Shown here one piece after another: positions 1 to 13,256 of a stretch of 64,000 bases of DNA. This stretch comes from Rheinheimera sp. A13L. Its GTDB lineage: Bacteria > Pseudomonadota > Gammaproteobacteria > Enterobacterales > Alteromonadaceae. The stretch covers positions 302,542 to 366,541 of the forward strand of contig NZ_AFHI01000001.1 of the NCBI RefSeq assembly GCF_000217935.1, in the 5' to 3' direction. The translations under genes and the position numbers were made by a program. The notes beneath the pieces are model-generated. The model was not told where the DNA came from and did no database searches. It saw nothing but the letters and a program-made list of their open reading frames with translations. How positions within the stretch are numbered: position 1 is the first letter of the stretch; every line of letters starts with the position of its first letter.

Positions 1-2
1 TT

Positions 3-170
3 GAAACGGTTGAGCGCATTATAAAGGAGCAAAAATTCAGGGGCGCCTGTATACAAATGAGTGATGAATTTGGCCTTTACAAAGGGGATTCTTACCGCTC
101 TGGATTAATAAAATCAACAGCAATGCGCTTGTCTGGTGATCTATACATTCCTTCACCACTGACACTATGA
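3..170 (+). CDS. C-terminal fragment of an unrecognised protein
   Basis: An open frame enters from the left window edge and stops at TGA 168-170, giving 55 residues. It has no start codon inside the window and no motif I recognise; the fragment is mixed charged and polar, without a membrane segment. It sits 86 bases before the IS left end on the opposite strand to the ATP synthase operon. It may be the tail of a real gene or chance open frame, so the call is weak. Confidence 0.3.
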   Translation, partial: ETVERIIKEQKFRGACIQMSDEFGLYKGDSYRSGLIKSTAMRLSGDLYIPSPLTL

Positions 171-256
171 ATATCAACACTCCCCAGGAGTGCACTGTGA
201 TGCGATAATTTCAATAGTTAGCGATGTACTGATGGCTTTGCTCACTAGTTAGTTTC

Positions 257-274
257 TGACTAGTCCTGAAATAA
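257..274. repeat. Left terminal inverted repeat of the IS
   Basis: It begins TGACTAGTCCTGAAATAA. It matches the reverse complement of the right end except for two substitutions and one extra base, and starts with the TG dinucleotide typical of IS3-family ends. Confidence 0.75.
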
Positions 275-287
275 GCTGCCCCTTATT

Positions 288-1373
288 TCAGTAAAACACC
301 CGATGAACTTCATCGGGCGTTTTGTATTTTAGAGCAAGATGAAGGCGACGACTATTGTAGACATTTACAGATTCGTCGACCATTTTCGTTGCTTGTTCAA
401 TAATTGCAGGCTTGGCCAGCAGATACTCGTTTTTAAGGATGCCATTCATCCGCTCTGCTAAGGCATTTTGATAGCAATCATAACCATCCGTCATTGAACA
501 CGTTACGTCATAACGTGCGTGCAGGGCCTGATAAGCTGACGGACAGTACTGGATGCCGCGGTCTGAATGATGCACCAGCGGCTGTTGTTTCAAACGTCGG
601 TGCTTGAGTGCTTGTCGATACGCCTGCATCACACTGTCTGTCCGGTGGTTGTCATGGACGTGATAGCCCATAATTTTCCTCGACCACGCATCGGTAATTA
701 AACTCAGATAGGCTTCGCCACACGCTGTTGGTAAGTAGGTGATATCCGCAACCCACAACTGCTCTGGTCCCGTTGGTGTGATTTTTTTCCGGCCCCGTTT
801 TAAGCAAATTGGGATGGCAGCGAAAGCGATGATGGCTTTGGGTCGTCTTGTGATAGGCGCGTTGTGTTGACACGAGCAAACGATGGTCTTTGAGTAAGTC
901 CAATAGTTTGTCGCGACCAATTTGAATGTGATGGTGTTGCTGCAGTAAATACTGCAATTTGCGTGCGCCAATCCGAGGCTGTAACATCCGCTCAGCCCGA
1001 ACGAATTCAAGCACTTGATATTCAGCCGCGGCAACACGTTCATCGCGTTTTAATACTTCTACTACAGCTTCAAAGAACTCAGCTCGTTGCTTGGTGTCTG
1101 CAAGTTGTTGTTCTAACTTTTTAATTCGCTGCTCTGGAGTTAAAGGTGAAGGATCTGACATGGGATGCCCAGCGAATGAAATGGCGATGACGCTAAACTC
1201 CAATCTAATTTACCCCACTTACGAAGCCAAACCAACACAGTGCTACGGCCTTGAATACCATAGCTGTCTTGCGCCTGTTTGTAAGTCAGTTCGCCTTTTT
1301 CGACTTGCTCAACAACCGCCAATTTGAAGGCAAGGGAATAATCTTTCTGTGAACGCTTAACTATTGAATTCAT
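288..1373 (-). pseudogene. Broken IS3-family transposase (OrfA-OrfB)
   Basis: OrfA starts at ATG 1373 with a helix-turn-helix region (KGELTYKQAQ, then GRSTVLVWLRK). The frame must shift by -1 near 1200 to continue into the leucine-rich segment LTPEQRIKKLEQQLAD. That segment then runs straight into OrfB sequence (EFVRAERMLQPRIGARKL), so the OrfA-OrfB junction looks deleted. A second shift is needed at the T run 782-788 (seven A on the coding strand; six would restore frame). Beyond it the catalytic domain is complete, with WVADITYLPT, HHSDRGIQY and LAERMNGILKNE supplying D, D and E. A programmed shift at one site is possible, but two shifts plus the deletion argue for an inactive copy. Confidence 0.8.
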
Positions 1374-1409
1374 GACACTCTCCACATTTAAGCATAAAAA
1401 GTGTCAACG

Positions 1410-1426
1410 TTATTTAGGACGGGTCA
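1410..1426. repeat. Right terminal inverted repeat of the IS
   Basis: Read on the minus strand it begins TGACCCGTCCTAAATAA. It pairs with the repeat at 257-274 and lies 37 bases outside the OrfA start codon. Confidence 0.75.
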
Positions 1427-1434
1427 ATTCGCAT

Positions 1435-1463
1435 AAAAAAAGCCACCCTAAGGTGGCTTTTTT
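1435..1463 (-). terminator. Terminator of the ATP synthase operon
   Basis: AGCCACC and GGTGGCT pair around a four-base loop, flanked by A and T runs on both sides, so it can stop transcription in both directions. It lies 16 bases past the atpC stop. Confidence 0.85.
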
Positions 1464-1479
1464 GCATGCAGTAATCCGC

Positions 1480-1896
1480 TTATTTTTTGCGAAGTTTCTG
1501 AATTAAACGTAACTGGGCAATAGCTTCAGCCAATTGAGCTGCCGCTTCTGCGTAGTTGAAGTCTGCGCCTGCATGTTGCATCGCTTCTTCTGCACGTTTC
1601 TGAGAGGCTAATGCAGCCTGCTCATCCAGATCTTCAGCCCGTACCGCAATGTCGGCAAGCACTGTGATGCTGTGAGGCTGAACTTCCAGCACACCACCAG
1701 CAACATAAATCAGATGCTCTTCGCCAAATTGTTTGATGATACGAACCATACCAGGCTTGATTCCAGTAAGAAGCGGAATGTGACCAGGTAAAATACCCAG
1801 CTCACCTTCACTGCCTGTTACCTGAATGGATTCCACCAGACCAGAAAAAATCCGTTCTTCGGCGCTTACCACATCCAGTTGTACTGTCATTGCCAT
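1480..1896 (-). CDS. atpC: F1 ATP synthase epsilon subunit
   Basis: 138 residues, the usual length. The epsilon subunit belongs to the central stalk, couples rotation to catalysis and damps ATP hydrolysis. An N-terminal beta-sandwich (about 1-85, with [19 protein letters not shown] typical of the family) is followed by a two-helix C-terminal domain rich in Ala and Gln. The ATG at 1896 is preceded by GGAG. It is the last gene of the operon, 25 bases after atpD, and is followed by the terminator at 1435-1463. Confidence 0.97.
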   Translation of the reverse strand: MAMTVQLDVVSAEERIFSGLVESIQVTGSEGELGILPGHIPLLTGIKPGMVRIIKQFGEEHLIYVAGGVLEVQPHSITVLADIAVRAEDLDEQAALASQKRAEEAMQHAGADFNYAEAAAQLAEAIAQLRLIQKLRKK

Positions 1897-1921
1897 TTCG
1901 CTCTCCTAAAGCTGCAGTTGA

Positions 1922-4199
<2,278 letters not shown>

Positions 4200-4253
4200 G
4201 ACTAATCTCCGAAAGTTTCAACGACCGGGTGCGGTTGCCCACACCCGATATGT

Positions 4254-5795
4254 TTACCAAGTCTGAGTTGCTTTAAACTTCTCAATAGCGCCTTTTAATG
4301 TCGCTTCGATTTGGTCGTTGTAGTTACCGGTTTTGTTCAGATCAGCCATAAAGTCTGCGTGCTCTGAGTGCATGTAAGCAATTAAAGCGGCTTCAAAATC
4401 AAGGATTTTGGCAACTTCGATGTCTTTCATGTAGCCTTTTTCGATAGCGAAAATAGACACACCCATGTCAGCAACGCCCATTGGCGCGTATTGTAACTGT
4501 TTCATCAGTTCAGTAACTTTCTGGCCGTGGTCTAACTGCGCACGAGTCGCGTCATCCAGGTCAGATGCGAACTGAGCGAATGCCGCCAGTTCTGAGTACT
4601 GAGCTAAGGCTAAACGGATACCGCCACCCAGCTTTTTGATGATTTTTGTTTGAGCAGCACCACCAACACGGGATACCGAGATACCAGCGTTTACAGCTGG
4701 ACGGATACCGGCGTTGAATAAACCAGATTCTAAGAAGATCTGACCGTCAGTGATCGAAATTACGTTGGTTGGAACGAACGCAGAAACGTCGCCAGCCTGA
4801 GTTTCGATAATTGGCAGTGCAGTTAAAGAACCAGTTTTGCCTTTCACTTCACCGTTGGTTAAACGCTCAACATAATGCTCGTTTACACGAGATGCGCGCT
4901 CTAACAGACGGCTGTGGAGATAGAATACGTCACCTGGGTAAGCTTCACGGCCTGGTGGACGACGTAACAACAGAGAGATTTGACGGTAAGCAACGGCTTG
5001 TTTAGACAAGTCATCGTATACGATCAGTGCATCTTCACCGCGGTCACGGAAGTATTCACCCATAGTACAACCAGAGTATGGCGCCAGGAACTGCAGTGCA
5101 GCGGCTTCAGAAGCTGAAGCTACCACAACGATAGTGTGGGCCAGAGCGTTATGCTCTTCCAGTTTACGTACTACGTTAGCGATAGTAGAAGCTTTTTGGC
5201 CTATAGCTACATAGATACATTTCACGCCAGAAGATTTCTGGTTGATGATGGCATCGATGGCTAAAGCCGTTTTACCTGTCTGACGGTCACCGATTAACAA
5301 TTCACGCTGACCACGACCGATTGGGATCATGGAGTCAACTGACTTGTAACCAGTTTGCAGAGGTTGGTCTACTGAACGACGATCGATAACGCCCGGAGCG
5401 ATTTTTTCTACTGGTGCAAAACCAGCAGCATCGATTGGGCCTTTACCGTCGATTGGTTCACCTAAAGTGTTTACCACACGGCCTAATAAGCCTGGGCCAA
5501 CTGGTACTTCAAGGATACGGCCAGTAGATTTAACTTTTGTACCTTCACGCAGGTCCGCATATGGACCCATAACTACAGCACCTACTGAGTCGCGCTCAAG
5601 GTTTAATGCGATAGCGTAACGGTTGCCTGGAAGCTCAATCATCTCACCCTGCATACAATCAGCAAGGCCATTGATACGAATAATACCGTCTGTAACAGCG
5701 ACTATAGTACCTTCGTTGCGAGCTTCACTGACAACCTCAAACTGCTCAATACGTTTTTTGATCAGTTCAGAAATTTCAGTGGAATTCAGTTGCAT
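4254..5795 (-). CDS. atpA: F1 ATP synthase alpha subunit
   Basis: 513 residues, the same length as the E. coli protein. It is the non-catalytic nucleotide-binding subunit of the F1 hexamer and contributes the arginine finger to the beta active site. Visible: the N-terminal beta-barrel, P-loop GDRQTGKT near residue 170, [13 protein letters not shown] and the [20 protein letters not shown] signature. The gap to atpH is 14 bases, so the two are co-transcribed. Confidence 0.98.
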   Translation of the reverse strand: MQLNSTEISELIKKRIEQFEVVSEARNEGTIVAVTDGIIRINGLADCMQGEMIELPGNRYAIALNLERDSVGAVVMGPYADLREGTKVKSTGRILEVPVGPGLLGRVVNTLGEPIDGKGPIDAAGFAPVEKIAPGVIDRRSVDQPLQTGYKSVDSMIPIGRGQRELLIGDRQTGKTALAIDAIINQKSSGVKCIYVAIGQKASTIANVVRKLEEHNALAHTIVVVASASEAAALQFLAPYSGCTMGEYFRDRGEDALIVYDDLSKQAVAYRQISLLLRRPPGREAYPGDVFYLHSRLLERASRVNEHYVERLTNGEVKGKTGSLTALPIIETQAGDVSAFVPTNVISITDGQIFLESGLFNAGIRPAVNAGISVSRVGGAAQTKIIKKLGGGIRLALAQYSELAAFAQFASDLDDATRAQLDHGQKVTELMKQLQYAPMGVADMGVSIFAIEKGYMKDIEVAKILDFEAALIAYMHSEHADFMADLNKTGNYNDQIEATLKGAIEKFKATQTW

Positions 5796-5809
5796 GCTCT
5801 AATCCCCAA

Positions 5810-6343
5810 TTATGACTGCAGTGCAGTAGCTAAACGATGTAATTTGCCACGAACCGAGCCATCAATAACCATATCACCGGATTTGATAACCATACCGCCA
5901 ACGACGGCCGGATCTACACTGCAGTTCAATTTTACTTTACGTGCTAAACGTTGCGATAAAGCTTCAACCAGTTTGGCTTGCTGAGCTGCGTCTAATTCGG
6001 TCGCGGAAACCACTTCTACAGTGGCTTCTTTTTCATATTCAGCTTTTAACTGAATAAAGGCGTCGAAGACTTCAGGCAAAGCTACCAAACGGTGGTTTTC
6101 AGCCATGATCCGGATCAGGTTTTGGCCCGAACTATTCAGCTGTTCTGCGCATACTTTGATAAAAAAGTCAGCTTGCTTTTCTGAAGAACCTAAAGCGTGT
6201 AACCGTGAAGCTACTTCAGTGGTTTTTGCAACTTCAGCTGCGAAAAACAACATAGTAGCCCACGAATCCAATGCTTTTTGTTCTACAGCAACGTCAAAGG
6301 CTGCTTTAGCATAAGGACGAGCAACGATAGTCAGTTTAGACAT
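5810..6343 (-). CDS. atpH: F1 ATP synthase delta subunit
   Basis: 177 residues. The delta subunit caps F1 and ties it to the b-subunit peripheral stalk. The start (TIVARPYAKAAFDVA) and the C-terminal KLNCSVDPAVVGGMVIKSGD stretch are family signatures. GAGGGTGAG precedes ATG 6343. It is 12 bases downstream of atpF. Confidence 0.96.
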   Translation of the reverse strand: MSKLTIVARPYAKAAFDVAVEQKALDSWATMLFFAAEVAKTTEVASRLHALGSSEKQADFFIKVCAEQLNSSGQNLIRIMAENHRLVALPEVFDAFIQLKAEYEKEATVEVVSATELDAAQQAKLVEALSQRLARKVKLNCSVDPAVVGGMVIKSGDMVIDGSVRGKLHRLATALQS

Positions 6344-6355
6344 GGCTCACCCTCA

Positions 6356-6826
6356 TTAAAGTTCTGCGACCAGTTTTTCCAGGATGTCGCTGTGTGCAGC
6401 TGCATCAATAGAACGCTGAAGAATTCGTTCAGCACCAGCTACAGCTAACACTGCAACCTGCTTGCGCAATTCTTCTCTGGCTTTAATACGTTCAGCGTCA
6501 ATTTCGGCTTTAGCCTGAGCAAGGATTTTCTCGCGCTCAGACTGAGCTTTCACAGAAGCTTCATCAATAATTTGTTGTTCACGCTTTTTAGCTTGATCAA
6601 TTAACGCAGAAGCCTGTGTTTTGGCTTCAGCTAATTGCTGCTTAACCTTGTCCTGAACCAGACGTAAGTCTTGTTCAGCGCGGTCAGAGGCTGCTAAACC
6701 GTCAGCAATTTTTTGCTGACGAGTTTCTATAGCACCAATCAATGGTGGCCATACAAACTTCATGCAGAACAGCACGAACACTGCGAAGGCTATTAATTCC
6801 CCGAGTAGAGTGGCATTAAGATCCAT
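6356..6826 (-). CDS. atpF: Fo ATP synthase b subunit
   Basis: 156 residues, the usual length. One N-terminal membrane helix (about 8-28, [20 protein letters not shown]) is followed by a long charged Ala/Gln/Lys-rich coiled coil. Two copies form the peripheral stalk holding F1 against the a subunit. AGGAGGGG before ATG 6826 is the strongest ribosome site in the operon, as often seen for stalk genes needed in extra copies. Confidence 0.96.
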   Translation of the reverse strand: MDLNATLLGELIAFAVFVLFCMKFVWPPLIGAIETRQQKIADGLAASDRAEQDLRLVQDKVKQQLAEAKTQASALIDQAKKREQQIIDEASVKAQSEREKILAQAKAEIDAERIKAREELRKQVAVLAVAGAERILQRSIDAAAHSDILEKLVAEL

Positions 6827-6877
6827 GACCCCTCCTCCTATTAAAGTTGTTGTTCATTAAAAAACGTGTGTTTTGAA

Positions 6878-8031
<1,154 letters not shown>

Positions 8032-8427
8032 TTAATGTTTAAAAAAGAAACCCGTACAAAACTGCAGCATCACTACGATAGAGTAGGTCAACAAAAAAGG
8101 TGCGGCTTCAATAGCCGAACCGCTTAAAACAGCTGCAAATAATAAAATACTGATCATCGTTTTCAGGGATACGGCCTTTTGCATCATCTGCCGGGCCAAT
8201 TCTTGATTTTGTGATGCATCCACTTTAAACGATAAAAAAACAAATACTACATTAGCAATAACAGCAATAAGTCCGCCTTTTAAGGCTGATTTTGCTTCGA
8301 GCTCGCCAAAATAAAAGAAACAGGCGGCGATCAAAAAAGTCAGAGCCAGCTGAAAAATAACAAATTTATAGGCTTGCTTCTTGTTCTGTTCGTGTGAAGC
8401 CACTGTAATTTGTTCAGTCTGAACCAT
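8032..8427 (-). CDS. atpI: ATP synthase accessory protein I
   Basis: 131 residues with four hydrophobic segments, the typical AtpI layout. AtpI helps assemble the c-ring. It is the first gene of the operon. ATG 8427 (MVQTEQITVASHEQ) is the only usable start: a TTG at 8457 would lie inside the predicted -10 box at 8457-8462. No clear Shine-Dalgarno precedes it, which fits low expression of this gene. Confidence 0.88.
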   Translation of the reverse strand: MVQTEQITVASHEQNKKQAYKFVIFQLALTFLIAACFFYFGELEAKSALKGGLIAVIANVVFVFLSFKVDASQNQELARQMMQKAVSLKTMISILLFAAVLSGSAIEAAPFLLTYSIVVMLQFCTGFFFKH

Positions 8428-8456
8428 CTGTAAACCACGGTTAAAATGCCGTCGCA

Positions 8457-8484
8457 AGTATACTTATCTGCCTTTTTTTTGCAA
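8457..8484 (-). promoter_or_regulatory. Promoter of the ATP synthase operon
   Basis: Read on the minus strand: -35 TTGCAA (8479-8484), a 16-base spacer containing an A run, and -10 TATACT (8457-8462). It sits about 30 bases before the atpI ATG and after parB, so atpIBEFHAGDC has its own promoter. Confidence 0.7.
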
Positions 8485-8535
8485 GAAAAAGCGGGCTTAC
8501 TCTATTTTTTGTCTGAGATAGTGAAAAATTACAGC

Positions 8536-9429
8536 TTAGGATTCAGAATCCTGAGTCTGCAATTTGCTCAATATGCCTTCCAGCTCATCTAAACTGCTGT
8601 ATGAAATCACCAGATTGCCTTTGCCCTTTTTGTTGTAATTAATCTCAACAGGGGCAGCAAAACGTTCACTTAAACGTTGCTCCAGCGAACTGACATCCGG
8701 ATCTTTTACTTTAGGAGCCACTTCAGGAGCTGGTTCAAGTAGTCGACGCACCAGATTCTCAGTGTCCCGCACAGTCATTTGTTTTGCAGCCACTATACGG
8801 GCAGCATCCGATTGTGCAAGACCATCTAAAGCTAATAAAGCACGGGCATGGCCCATTTCAATATCACCATGCTCGAGCAATAACTTCACATCGTCATTTA
8901 GCTGGTTCAAACGTAATAAGTTGGTGACACTGGCGCGGGATTTACCCACAGCATCAGCCACCTGCTGATGTGTCAGTTCAAATTCGGACAACAAACGCTG
9001 CAAAGCAATGGCTTCTTCCATTGCATTCAGATCTTCACGCTGAATGTTTTCAATCAAGGCAATAGCAACGGCTGCTTCGTCAGGTACATCTTTGATAAGA
9101 CAAGGAATAACATCCAGTTGTGCAAGTTGGCTTGCACGCCAGCGCCGCTCACCAGCGATGATCTCAAAAGACTCTTCGCCCACCTGGCGAACCACTATCG
9201 GCTGAATAATGCCTTGAGAACGAATGGAACTGGCTAAATCTTCCAGCGCATCCTGCGACATATCTTTACGCGGCTGGTATTTGCCTGGCTTGAGCCATTC
9301 AATCGGCAGTTTTTGCAATTCACTGCGTTGGGCTGAAGAAAAGTTGGCGTCATTCTGTTGATCAGACACAGGTTTAGTAGTGAGTAAAGCGTCTAAGCCC
9401 CGGCCTAAGCCACGTTTTTTTACCGACAT
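8536..9429 (-). CDS. parB: Chromosome partitioning protein ParB
   Basis: 297 residues. ParB binds parS sites near oriC, spreads on DNA using CTP and drives origin segregation with ParA. Seen: the N-terminal GRGLDALL, the nucleotide-binding GERRWR motif at 93-98, ENIQREDLN at 127-135, a helix-turn-helix at about 153-174 and a short C-terminal dimerisation region. It lies 22 bases after parA in the usual parAB order. I did not find a convincing full parS site in this window. Confidence 0.96.
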   Translation of the reverse strand: MSVKKRGLGRGLDALLTTKPVSDQQNDANFSSAQRSELQKLPIEWLKPGKYQPRKDMSQDALEDLASSIRSQGIIQPIVVRQVGEESFEIIAGERRWRASQLAQLDVIPCLIKDVPDEAAVAIALIENIQREDLNAMEEAIALQRLLSEFELTHQQVADAVGKSRASVTNLLRLNQLNDDVKLLLEHGDIEMGHARALLALDGLAQSDAARIVAAKQMTVRDTENLVRRLLEPAPEVAPKVKDPDVSSLEQRLSERFAAPVEINYNKKGKGNLVISYSSLDELEGILSKLQTQDSES

Positions 9430-9451
9430 CTTCAGTTGTATTCCTTGTCAA

Positions 9452-10246
9452 TTAGGCGGGAGTGGAGGTTTTTACCGTTTTTTTATCAGCACGGCGTAAA
9501 ATTTCGCCAGCTAATGCCAGATAAGCTTTGGCCCCTGTTGAACCTTTGTCGTAATACATCACCGGAGTGCCAAAACTTGGCGCTTCCGCCAGTCGTACAT
9601 TACGTGGGATTACAGCACGGTAGACTTTATCGCCAAAATGTTGCTTCAGCTGTTCAGACACATCATTGGCCAGACGGTTTCGCGGGTCGTACATAGTACG
9701 CAAAATACCTTCAATTTTCAGATCGGCATTCACCACAGACGTTAGCTGATTGATGGTGTCCATCAGTGCGGTTAAGCCTTCCAGCGCATAGTATTCACAT
9801 TGCATAGGCACCAGCACAGAATCGGCGGCGGCCATCGCATTCACCGTCAGCATGTTCAGCGCTGGCGGGCAATCAATAAAAATAAAATCATAATGCTGGC
9901 GGGCATCTTTTAACGCATTACGTAAGCGCAGTTCGCGGGCAAATACGTTCAGTAAACGCACTTCAGCAGCTGTGACATCTGAATTGGCTGCAATCAGGTG
10001 ATAACCACCGGCTGTTTCTTTCACTACGACTTCGGCAAAAGGTTTTTCTTCTACCAGTAACTCATAAGCACTGGCGTGTACGGCGTACTTGTCGACGCCG
10101 CTGCCCATAGTTGCATTGCCCTGAGGGTCTAAGTCAATCAGCAGCACCTTGCGTTTGGTTGCAGCCATAGAGGCAGCCAGATTGACCGCTGTGGTTGTTT
10201 TGCCCACACCACCTTTCTGGTTTGCAATAGCTATGACTTTTCCCAC
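9452..10246 (-). CDS. parA: Chromosome partitioning ATPase ParA (Soj)
   Basis: 264 residues, typical for chromosomal ParA without an N-terminal DNA-binding extension. The deviant Walker A is KGGVGKTT at 11-18, with LIDLDPQGNAT and FIDCPPALNML following. It forms ATP-dependent dimers on the nucleoid and moves ParB-parS complexes. It lies between rsmG and parB, the standard origin-proximal arrangement. Confidence 0.96.
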   Translation of the reverse strand: MGKVIAIANQKGGVGKTTTAVNLAASMAATKRKVLLIDLDPQGNATMGSGVDKYAVHASAYELLVEEKPFAEVVVKETAGGYHLIAANSDVTAAEVRLLNVFARELRLRNALKDARQHYDFIFIDCPPALNMLTVNAMAAADSVLVPMQCEYYALEGLTALMDTINQLTSVVNADLKIEGILRTMYDPRNRLANDVSEQLKQHFGDKVYRAVIPRNVRLAEAPSFGTPVMYYDKGSTGAKAYLALAGEILRRADKKTVKTSTPA

Positions 10247-10273
10247 AAGGACCCCAATAAGAATTTAATTAAA

Positions 10274-10891
10274 TTAGACTTTCTCCAACACCACCAGATA
10301 ACGTTCGGCGTTCAGTGTTGGCACCTGTAACGGATGACTGCCGACAACTTTAACAAAATTCGGCAAAGCTGCAATTTCTTCTTGAACCAAAGCGCCTTTC
10401 ATGGCTAAAAACTGGCCATCAGCCCCTGATAAATGCTTACACCAGTTCACCATATCGGTCATAGACGCAAAAGCCCGGCTCAGCACCGCATCATACCCTG
10501 TTTCCGGTTGATGATCTTCAACCCGACTCTGAATAGCTTCAAAGTTCTGTAGTTTCAGCTGCAATTTGACATGATTTAAAAAGCGAATGCGTTTGCCAAG
10601 ACTATCCAACAGGTAAAATTGCTTGTCTGGCAGAGCTATGGCCAGTGGAATACCAGGTAAGCCAGGACCAGTGCCTACGTCAATAATACGTTTTCCGGCG
10701 ACAAAAGGTGCCACAGCTAAACTGTCCATAATGTGTTTCACCAGCATTTCTTCCGGATCACGCACTGAGGTCAGGTTGTAAGCACTGTTCCATTTATCCA
10801 GCAGCTGGACATAAGCCACCAGTTGCTGCAGTTGGTGTTCAGATAAAACTAAGCTGGTCTGTGCGACCAGCTTTTTTAATTTTTCCAGCAT
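10274..10891 (-). CDS. rsmG: 16S rRNA m7G527 methyltransferase
   Basis: 205 residues. RsmG (GidB) methylates N7 of G527 in 16S rRNA using S-adenosylmethionine; loss gives low-level streptomycin resistance in other bacteria. The SAM-binding glycine-rich loop [10 protein letters not shown] is at 71-80. ATG 10891 follows GGGATC. It is 14 bases downstream of mnmG, the usual pair. Confidence 0.95.
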   Translation of the reverse strand: MLEKLKKLVAQTSLVLSEHQLQQLVAYVQLLDKWNSAYNLTSVRDPEEMLVKHIMDSLAVAPFVAGKRIIDVGTGPGLPGIPLAIALPDKQFYLLDSLGKRIRFLNHVKLQLKLQNFEAIQSRVEDHQPETGYDAVLSRAFASMTDMVNWCKHLSGADGQFLAMKGALVQEEIAALPNFVKVVGSHPLQVPTLNAERYLVVLEKV

Positions 10892-10905
10892 GATGATCCC
10901 AATGC

Positions 10906-12795
10906 TTAAGCAGATTTGCGCAGTAAACCCTGTTTTTTCAGGTAAACCAGCAATAACGAAATAGCGGCAGGCGTGATGCCTGAAATACGCGAAGCCTGAC
11001 CCATAGTTTCAGGTTGCACCTGATTCAGTTTCAGTATCACTTCGTTGGATAAACCTTTCACCACTTTGTAATCAAAGCCTGCAGGCAAACGGGTATTTTC
11101 ATTACGTTCCTGTTTGGAAATCTCATCCTGCTGGCGATTGATATAACCTTCGTATTTGATTTGAATCTCAACTTGTTCTGCAGCTGCAGGATCGGCTAAC
11201 CCAGGGCCTACCAGATCAATTTTCATCAGATCCTGGTAATTCACTTCAGGACGACGGATCAACTCTTCCAGACTGGCTTCTTTGCTCAGCGGCGTTTTCA
11301 CCAACAGGTTTACTTCAGCCAAAGCTGCGTGTTGTGGGTGGATCCATTGCTGTTTTAAACGCTGACGTTCCAGTTCAATTTGTTCAATTTTCAGGTTAAA
11401 CGCAGCCCAGCGATCGTCGTCGACTAAACCCAATTCACGGCCTTTGGCAGTTAAACGAATATCGGCGTTGTCTTCACGTAACATCAGACGATATTCAGCG
11501 CGGCTGGTGAACATGCGGTACGGCTCTTTGGTACCCATAGTGGTCAAGTCGTCAATCAATACACCGACATAGGCCTGATCACGGCTTGGTGTCCAGGAGT
11601 CTTTGTCCTGAGCAGACAGCGCAGCGTTCATGCCAGCCATTAAACCCTGAGCACCTGCTTCTTCGTAGCCTGTGGTTCCATTGATTTGGCCTGCAAAAAA
11701 CAAACCTTTGATAAATTTAGTTTCCAGCGAAGTTTTTAAGTCCCGTGGATCAAAAAAGTCATATTCGATGGCATAACCAGGGCGGGTGATATGAGCATTT
11801 TCCAAACCTTTGATTGAACGAACCAGGTTTAACTGCACATCAAAAGGCAAGCTGGTAGATATCCCGTTTGGATACAGCTCGTGTGTGGTTAAACCTTCAG
11901 GTTCAATAAAGATCTGATGTTTATCTTTGTCAGCAAAACGAGTGATCTTATCTTCAATCGAAGGGCAATAACGTGGACCAATGCCTTCAATCACGCCAGT
12001 GTACATGGGGGATCTGTCTAAACCGTTACGAATAATATCGTGCGTTTGTTCGTTGGTGTAAGTGATGTAACAAGGGATCTGAGTGGGTTGATCCTTGTGT
12101 GATCCCATAAACGAAAATACCGGAGTAGGGTTATCACCTGGCTGTGCCTGCATCACTGAAAAATCAACAGTTCGGGCATCAATACGGGGTGGAGTACCTG
12201 TTTTTAAACGGCCTACACGGAAAGGCAATTCACGTAAACGTCGTGCCAGAGCTATGGATGGCGGATCACCAGCACGGCCACCGCTGTAATTTTCTAAACC
12301 AATATGGATCTGGCCACCAAGGAAAGTTCCTACTGTCAGCACCACTGATTTAGCTTTAAATTTCAAACCCATTTGGGTCACTACACCACAGACCTGATCG
12401 TTTTCAACGATCAAATCATCACAGGCTTGCTGAAAGATCTTCAGATTTGGCTGGTTTTCAAGTACTAAACGTACAGCTGCACGATAGAGCTGACGGTCAG
12501 CCTGAGCACGGGTTGCACGTACGGCAGGGCCTTTAGAACTGTTTAAAGTTCTGAATTGGATCCCGGCACGATCCGTCGCCTTGGCCATGACACCACCCAG
12601 GGCATCAATTTCTTTCACCAGATGGCCTTTACCAATGCCGCCAATGGCTGGATTACAGGACATCTGACCCAAAGTCTCAACGTTGTGAGTCAGCAATAAA
12701 GTTTGCATTCCCATGCGGGCCGCAGCAAGCGCAGCCTCAGTGCCGGCGTGACCACCACCAACAACGATGACATCAAATGTTTCCTGATAAAGCAT
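10906..12795 (-). CDS. mnmG: tRNA U34 carboxymethylaminomethyl synthase subunit MnmG
   Basis: 629 residues, the E. coli GidA length. With MnmE (encoded at 20071-21435) it installs the carboxymethylaminomethyl group on wobble uridine using FAD, NADH and methylene-THF. The FAD-binding [17 protein letters not shown] lies near the N-terminus, and the family motifs [15 protein letters not shown] and [20 protein letters not shown] are intact. GAGG precedes ATG 12795. Its start faces the AT-rich side of oriC, as in E. coli. Confidence 0.97.
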   Translation of the reverse strand: MLYQETFDVIVVGGGHAGTEAALAAARMGMQTLLLTHNVETLGQMSCNPAIGGIGKGHLVKEIDALGGVMAKATDRAGIQFRTLNSSKGPAVRATRAQADRQLYRAAVRLVLENQPNLKIFQQACDDLIVENDQVCGVVTQMGLKFKAKSVVLTVGTFLGGQIHIGLENYSGGRAGDPPSIALARRLRELPFRVGRLKTGTPPRIDARTVDFSVMQAQPGDNPTPVFSFMGSHKDQPTQIPCYITYTNEQTHDIIRNGLDRSPMYTGVIEGIGPRYCPSIEDKITRFADKDKHQIFIEPEGLTTHELYPNGISTSLPFDVQLNLVRSIKGLENAHITRPGYAIEYDFFDPRDLKTSLETKFIKGLFFAGQINGTTGYEEAGAQGLMAGMNAALSAQDKDSWTPSRDQAYVGVLIDDLTTMGTKEPYRMFTSRAEYRLMLREDNADIRLTAKGRELGLVDDDRWAAFNLKIEQIELERQRLKQQWIHPQHAALAEVNLLVKTPLSKEASLEELIRRPEVNYQDLMKIDLVGPGLADPAAAEQVEIQIKYEGYINRQQDEISKQERNENTRLPAGFDYKVVKGLSNEVILKLNQVQPETMGQASRISGITPAAISLLLVYLKKQGLLRKSA

Positions 12796-12915
12796 ATAGG
12801 CCTCGAACTCAAAACCAGTTCTGTAAAAAGGGCGCGTATTGTAACTGGATCTGAGGCATAGGGAAACGATTAAAACTCGATCACGATCCTCGAAGGATCA
12901 CTAATAATATATAAG

Positions 12916-12940
12916 GATCTTTAAAGAGATCTTTTTATTA
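12916..12940. other. AT-rich 13-mers (DNA unwinding element)
   Basis: Two adjoining 13-mers, GATCTTTAAAGAG and GATCTTTTTATTA, resemble the E. coli GATCTNTTNTTTT repeats. They sit in an AT-rich stretch from 12901 to 12950. Confidence 0.65.
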
Positions 12941-12966
12941 TGTTTACTACTATACAGCGCCTTTTC

Positions 12967-12975
12967 TGTGGGTAA
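12967..12975 (-). other. DnaA box (R1-like)
   Basis: TTACCCACA on the minus strand, one mismatch from TTATCCACA. It is the box nearest the unwinding element, the position of R1 in E. coli. Confidence 0.6.
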
Positions 12976-13072
12976 CCCTTGATCTGTTTTGAAGATCAAT
13001 CAGTTAAGAAGGATCGGATCCTGTGATCAACACAAGATCCTGAGTCGAACAAGCGGTGTTTAACTAGCACTT

Positions 13073-13081
13073 TTATACACA
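13073..13081 (+). other. DnaA box
   Basis: TTATACACA, a perfect match to the TTATNCACA consensus. Confidence 0.75.
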
Positions 13082-13145
13082 GGGCATAAAACCTGATTTG
13101 TTACACAGAGGATAACTTCAGCTTTTACATAAGTTATAACTACAC

Positions 13146-13154
13146 TTATACACA
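13146..13154 (+). other. DnaA box
   Basis: TTATACACA, a perfect match to TTATNCACA, same orientation as the box at 13073 and 73 bases from it. Confidence 0.75.
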
Positions 13155-13178
13155 TTTGATATTAAATTTAGCTAAAAC

Positions 13179-13187
13179 TGTGGATAA
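13179..13187 (-). other. DnaA box (high-affinity sequence)
   Basis: TTATCCACA on the minus strand, identical to the strongest E. coli box sequence. Confidence 0.8.
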
Positions 13188-13256
13188 CCATGTGTAACTG
13201 GATCATAAGTATGATCCTCTCTATATAGCAGTGGATCATGATCAGGTTATAAAGAG

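Larger units (their letters stand above)
257..1426 (-). mobile_element. Degenerate IS3-family insertion sequence
   Basis: The element is bounded by imperfect terminal inverted repeats that both begin TGAC and share GTCCT and AAATAA. Between them, on the minus strand, lie recognisable OrfA (helix-turn-helix) and OrfB (DDE integrase) pieces broken over three frames. At 1170 bp it is a little short for the family, which usually runs about 1.2-1.3 kb. The end of OrfA and the start of OrfB seem to be fused by a deletion. No direct target duplication is visible (TTC on the left, ATT on the right). It lies just beyond the ATP synthase operon terminator. Confidence 0.85.
12840..13256. other. oriC: Chromosomal replication origin oriC
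   Basis: This gene-free stretch between mnmG and mioC has the parts of an E. coli-type origin. There are two GATCT-starting AT-rich 13-mers at 12916-12928 and 12928-12940 on the mnmG side. A near-consensus DnaA box follows at 12967-12975, then perfect boxes at 13073-13081, 13146-13154 and 13179-13187. I count 16 GATC (Dam/SeqA) sites in about 420 bases, against one or two expected by chance. The order (unwinding region then boxes, moving away from mnmG) matches E. coli. mioC transcription stops just short of it. Confidence 0.9.

Noticed and set aside
254..1429. Target-site duplication around the IS
   Set aside because: The flanking three bases are TTC and ATT; no three-to-five base match is present.
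13099..13107. Additional DnaA box TGTTACACA in oriC
   Set aside because: Two mismatches from the consensus, too weak to list as a site.
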